A DNA stretch of 64,000 bases from Closterium sp. Naga37s-1 (Eukaryota; Streptophyta; Zygnematophyceae; Desmidiales; Closteriaceae): contig CANJKZ010000473.1 in NCBI GenBank assembly GCA_947471745.1, positions 749,001 to 813,000 of the forward strand, written 5' to 3'. Both the position numbers and the translations under genes were made by a program. Shown here one piece after another: positions 61,090 to 64,000 of this stretch; position 1 is the first letter of the stretch, and every line of letters begins with the position of its first letter. A model generated the notes under the pieces. The model worked only from the letters and a program-made list of their open reading frames with translations. It searched no databases and was not told the DNA's origin.

Positions 61090-61326
61090 GTGAGATTATG
61101 TGACTGTAATGGATTGTTTCTGTTGAGAAAATTCAAAAAGCAGATTATGTTACTTCAATGGATGGTGATGATATTGGTAAGGACCAGTTGAGAGGAACGG
61201 CAGCAGGAATAACCCAGTTACACCCCCAACCCCCCATCCCCGGCCCCCCCTCTCACTCGGTCTTTCTCTCCTCCAGTGCCCAGGACCCAAAAGGCTAGGT
61301 GGATTCTGGAGGTGGATTATAACGCG

Positions 61327-64000
61327 CCCGTTACCATAACGCACCCGTTACCATAACGCACCCGTTACCATAACGCACCCGTTACCATAACGCACCCGTT
61401 ACCATAACGCACCCGCTACCATAACGCACACGTTACCATAACGCACCCGTTACCATAACGCACCCGTTACCATGACGCACCCGTTACCATGACGCACCCG
61501 CTACCATGACGCACCCGTTACCATAACGCACCCGTTACCATAACGCACCCGTTACCATAACGCACCCGTTACCATAACGCACCCGTTACCATAACGCACC
61601 CGTTACCATAACGCACCCGTTACCATAACGCACCCGTTACCATAACGCACCCGTTACCATAACGCACCCGTTCCCATAACGCACCCGCTCCCATAACGCA
61701 CCCGCTCCCATAACGCACCCGCTACCATAACGCACCCGCTACCATAACGCACCCGCTACCATAACGCACCCGTTACCATGACGCACCCGTTACCATGACG
61801 CACCCGTTACCATGACGCACCCGTTACCATGACGCACCCGTTACCATGACGCACCCGTTACGATGTCGCACCCGTTACGATGTCGCACCCGTTACCATAA
61901 CGCACCCGTTACCATAACGCACCCGTTACCATGACGCACCCGTTACCATAACGCACCCGTTACCATATCGCACCCGTTACCATATCGCACCCGTTACCAT
62001 AACGCACCCGTTACCATAACGCACCCGTTACCATAACGCACCCGTTACCATAACGCAACCGTTACCATGACGCACCGGTTACCATATCGCACCCGTTACC
62101 ATAACGCACCCGTTACCATAACGCACCCGTTACCATGGCGCACCCGTTACCATGGCGCACCCGTTACCATGACGCACCCGTTACCATGGCGCACCCGTTA
62201 CCATAACGCACCCGTTACCATAACGCACCCGTTACGATGTCGCACCCGTTCCCATAACGCACCCGTTACCATAACGCACCCGTGACCATGACGCACCCGT
62301 TACCATAACGCACCCGTTACCATATCGCACCCGTTTCCATATCGCACCCGTTACCATAACGCACCCGTTACCATAACGCACCCGTTACCATAACGCACCC
62401 GTTACCATAACGCACCCGTTACCATGACGCACCGGTTACCATATCGCACCCGTTACCATAACGCACCCGTTACCATAACGCACCCGTTACCATAACGCAC
62501 CCGTTACCATGGCGCACCCGTTACCATGACGCACCCGTTACCATGACGCACCCGTTACCATGACGCACCCGTTACCATGACGCACCCGTTACCATGACGC
62601 ACCCGTTACCATGACGCACCCGTTACCATAACGCACCCGTTACCATAACGCACCCGTTACCATAACGCACCCGTTACCATAACGCACCCGTTACCATGAC
62701 GCACCCGCTAACGCACCCGTTACCATGACGCACCTGTTACCATGACGCACCCGTTACCATGACGCACCCGTTACCATGACGCACCCGTTACCATGACGCA
62801 CCCGTTACCATGACGCACCCGTTACCATACCGCACCCGTTACCATAACGCACCCGTTACCATAACGCACCCATTACCATAACGCACCCGTTACCATAACG
62901 CACCCGTTACCATAACGCAACCGTTACCATGACGCACCGGTTACCATATCGCACCCGTTACCATAACGCACCCGTTACCATAACGCACCCGTTACCATGG
63001 CGCACCCGTTACCATGGCGCACCCGTTACCATGACGCACCCGTTACCATGGCGCACCCGTTACCATAACGCACCCGTTACCATAACGCACCCGTTACGAT
63101 GTCGCACCCGTTCCCATAACGCACCCGTTACCATAACGCACCCGTAACGATGTCGCACCCGTTCCCATAACGCACCCGTTACCATAACGCACCCGTGACC
63201 ATGACGCACCCGTTACCATAACGCACCCGTTACCATATCGCACCCGTTTCCATATCGCACCCGTTACCATAACGCACCCGTTACCATAACGCACCCGTTA
63301 CCATAACGCACCCGTTACCATAACGCACCCGTTACCATGACGCACCGGTTACCATATCGCACCCGTTACCATAACGCACCCGTTACCATAACGCACCCGT
63401 TACCATAACGCACCCGTTACCATGGCGCACCCGTTACCATGACGCACCCGTTACCATGACGCACCCGTTACCATGACGCACCCGTTACCATGACGCACCC
63501 GTTACCATGACGCACCCGTTACCATGACGCACCCGTTACCATAACGCACCCGTTACCATAACGCACCCGTTACCATAACGCACCCGTTACCATAACGCAC
63601 CCGCTACCATAACGCACACGTTACCATAACGCACCCGTTACCATAACGCACCCGTTACCATGACGCACCCGTTACCATGACGCACCCGCTACCATGACGC
63701 ACCGTACCATAACGCACCCGTTACCATAACGCACCCGTTACCATAACGCACCCGTTACCATAACGCACCCGTTACCATAACGCACCCGTTACCATAACGC
63801 ACCCGTTACCATAACGCACCCGTTACCATAACGCACCCGTTACCATAACGCACCCGTTCCCATAACGCACCCGCTCCCATAACGCACCCGCTCCCATAAC
63901 GCACCCGCTACCATAACGCACCCGCTACCATAACGCACCCGCTACCATAACGCACCCGTTACCATGACGCACCCGTTACCATGACGCACCCGTTACCATG
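61327..64000. repeat. 17-bp minisatellite with higher-order structure
   Basis: About 155 tandem copies of ACGCACCCGTTACCATA and point variants (ATGACGC, ATATCGC, CGCTACC, GTTCCC, GATGTCGC) run to the window end. Variant order is repeated: a block at 62055 recurs at 62917 (862 bp later), and a block at 61413 recurs at about 63601 (about 2.19 kb later), with small deletions such as CGCACCGTACC. Open frames inside it are by-products of the repeat, not genes. Confidence 0.97.

Noticed and set aside
62067..63147. Two identical 72-codon frames in the minisatellite
   Set aside because: They are the same higher-order block read twice, with no codon logic beyond the 17-bp unit.
61327..64000. Telomere or centromere satellite
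   Set aside because: The unit is not TTTAGGG-like and is only 17 bp; a terminal or centromeric position cannot be shown from the window.

Overview
The window is nuclear DNA from a streptophyte (land-plant lineage), most likely a charophyte alga; a desmid such as Closterium is a guess from overall style. The evidence is the gene set: an RLCK-VII kinase, an ELF3-like clock protein, a CER1-like wax enzyme, a plant ENT transporter, a TIGR01589-type protein, a plant START-like protein and plastid proteins with transit-like N-termini. The genes have many short GT-AG introns, the coding DNA is GC-rich, and there is a eukaryotic tRNA-Glu(UUC). I rebuilt exon chains by hand from splice sites and reading phase; no alignment or database search was run.

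Layout, left to right: C-terminal half of an RLCK-VII kinase (+, 206-1238); ELF3-like protein (+, 3608-8424); PAS plus receiver-like protein (+, 10454-14581); long coiled-coil protein (+, 15317-20588); ENT nucleoside transporter with a very long loop (-, 20789-23464); small TIGR01589-type protein (-, 25159-25790); complete CER1-like protein in 8 exons (-, 27773-33500); a transposon-rich stretch (about 35.1-40.5 kb) with a TIR element, PIF/Harbinger and copia relics and GTCGAC-rich DNA; a degenerate inorganic-pyrophosphatase-like domain fused to a long disordered tail (+, 42193-47004); a small plastid membrane-type protein (+, 47841-50320); a START-like lipid-binding protein (-, 50695-54517); tRNA-Glu (-); and a plastid EttA-type ABC-F ATPase (+, from 55643) whose 3' end runs into a 17-bp minisatellite filling 61.3-64.0 kb.

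The most striking feature is not one gene. In the multi-intron genes (kinase, coiled-coil, ENT, CER1-like, plastid protein, START, ABC-F), on both strands, many exons are accompanied by truncated tandem copies. Copies that keep the exon's 5' edge and acceptor lie upstream of the full exon; copies that keep the 3' edge and donor lie downstream. This is what short tandem duplications spanning exon-intron borders would give. The full-length exons still join in phase, so the parent genes look intact, while several copies carry stops (TGG to TGA) or in-frame cassettes. The Walker-B exon of the ABC-F gene has 11 such upstream copies.

The few-intron genes (ELF3-like, PAS-receiver, pyrophosphatase-like) show a different expansion: long Ala, Gln, Ser, Gly or Met tracts from GCN/CTG-type repeats, making the proteins roughly two to four times the usual family length.
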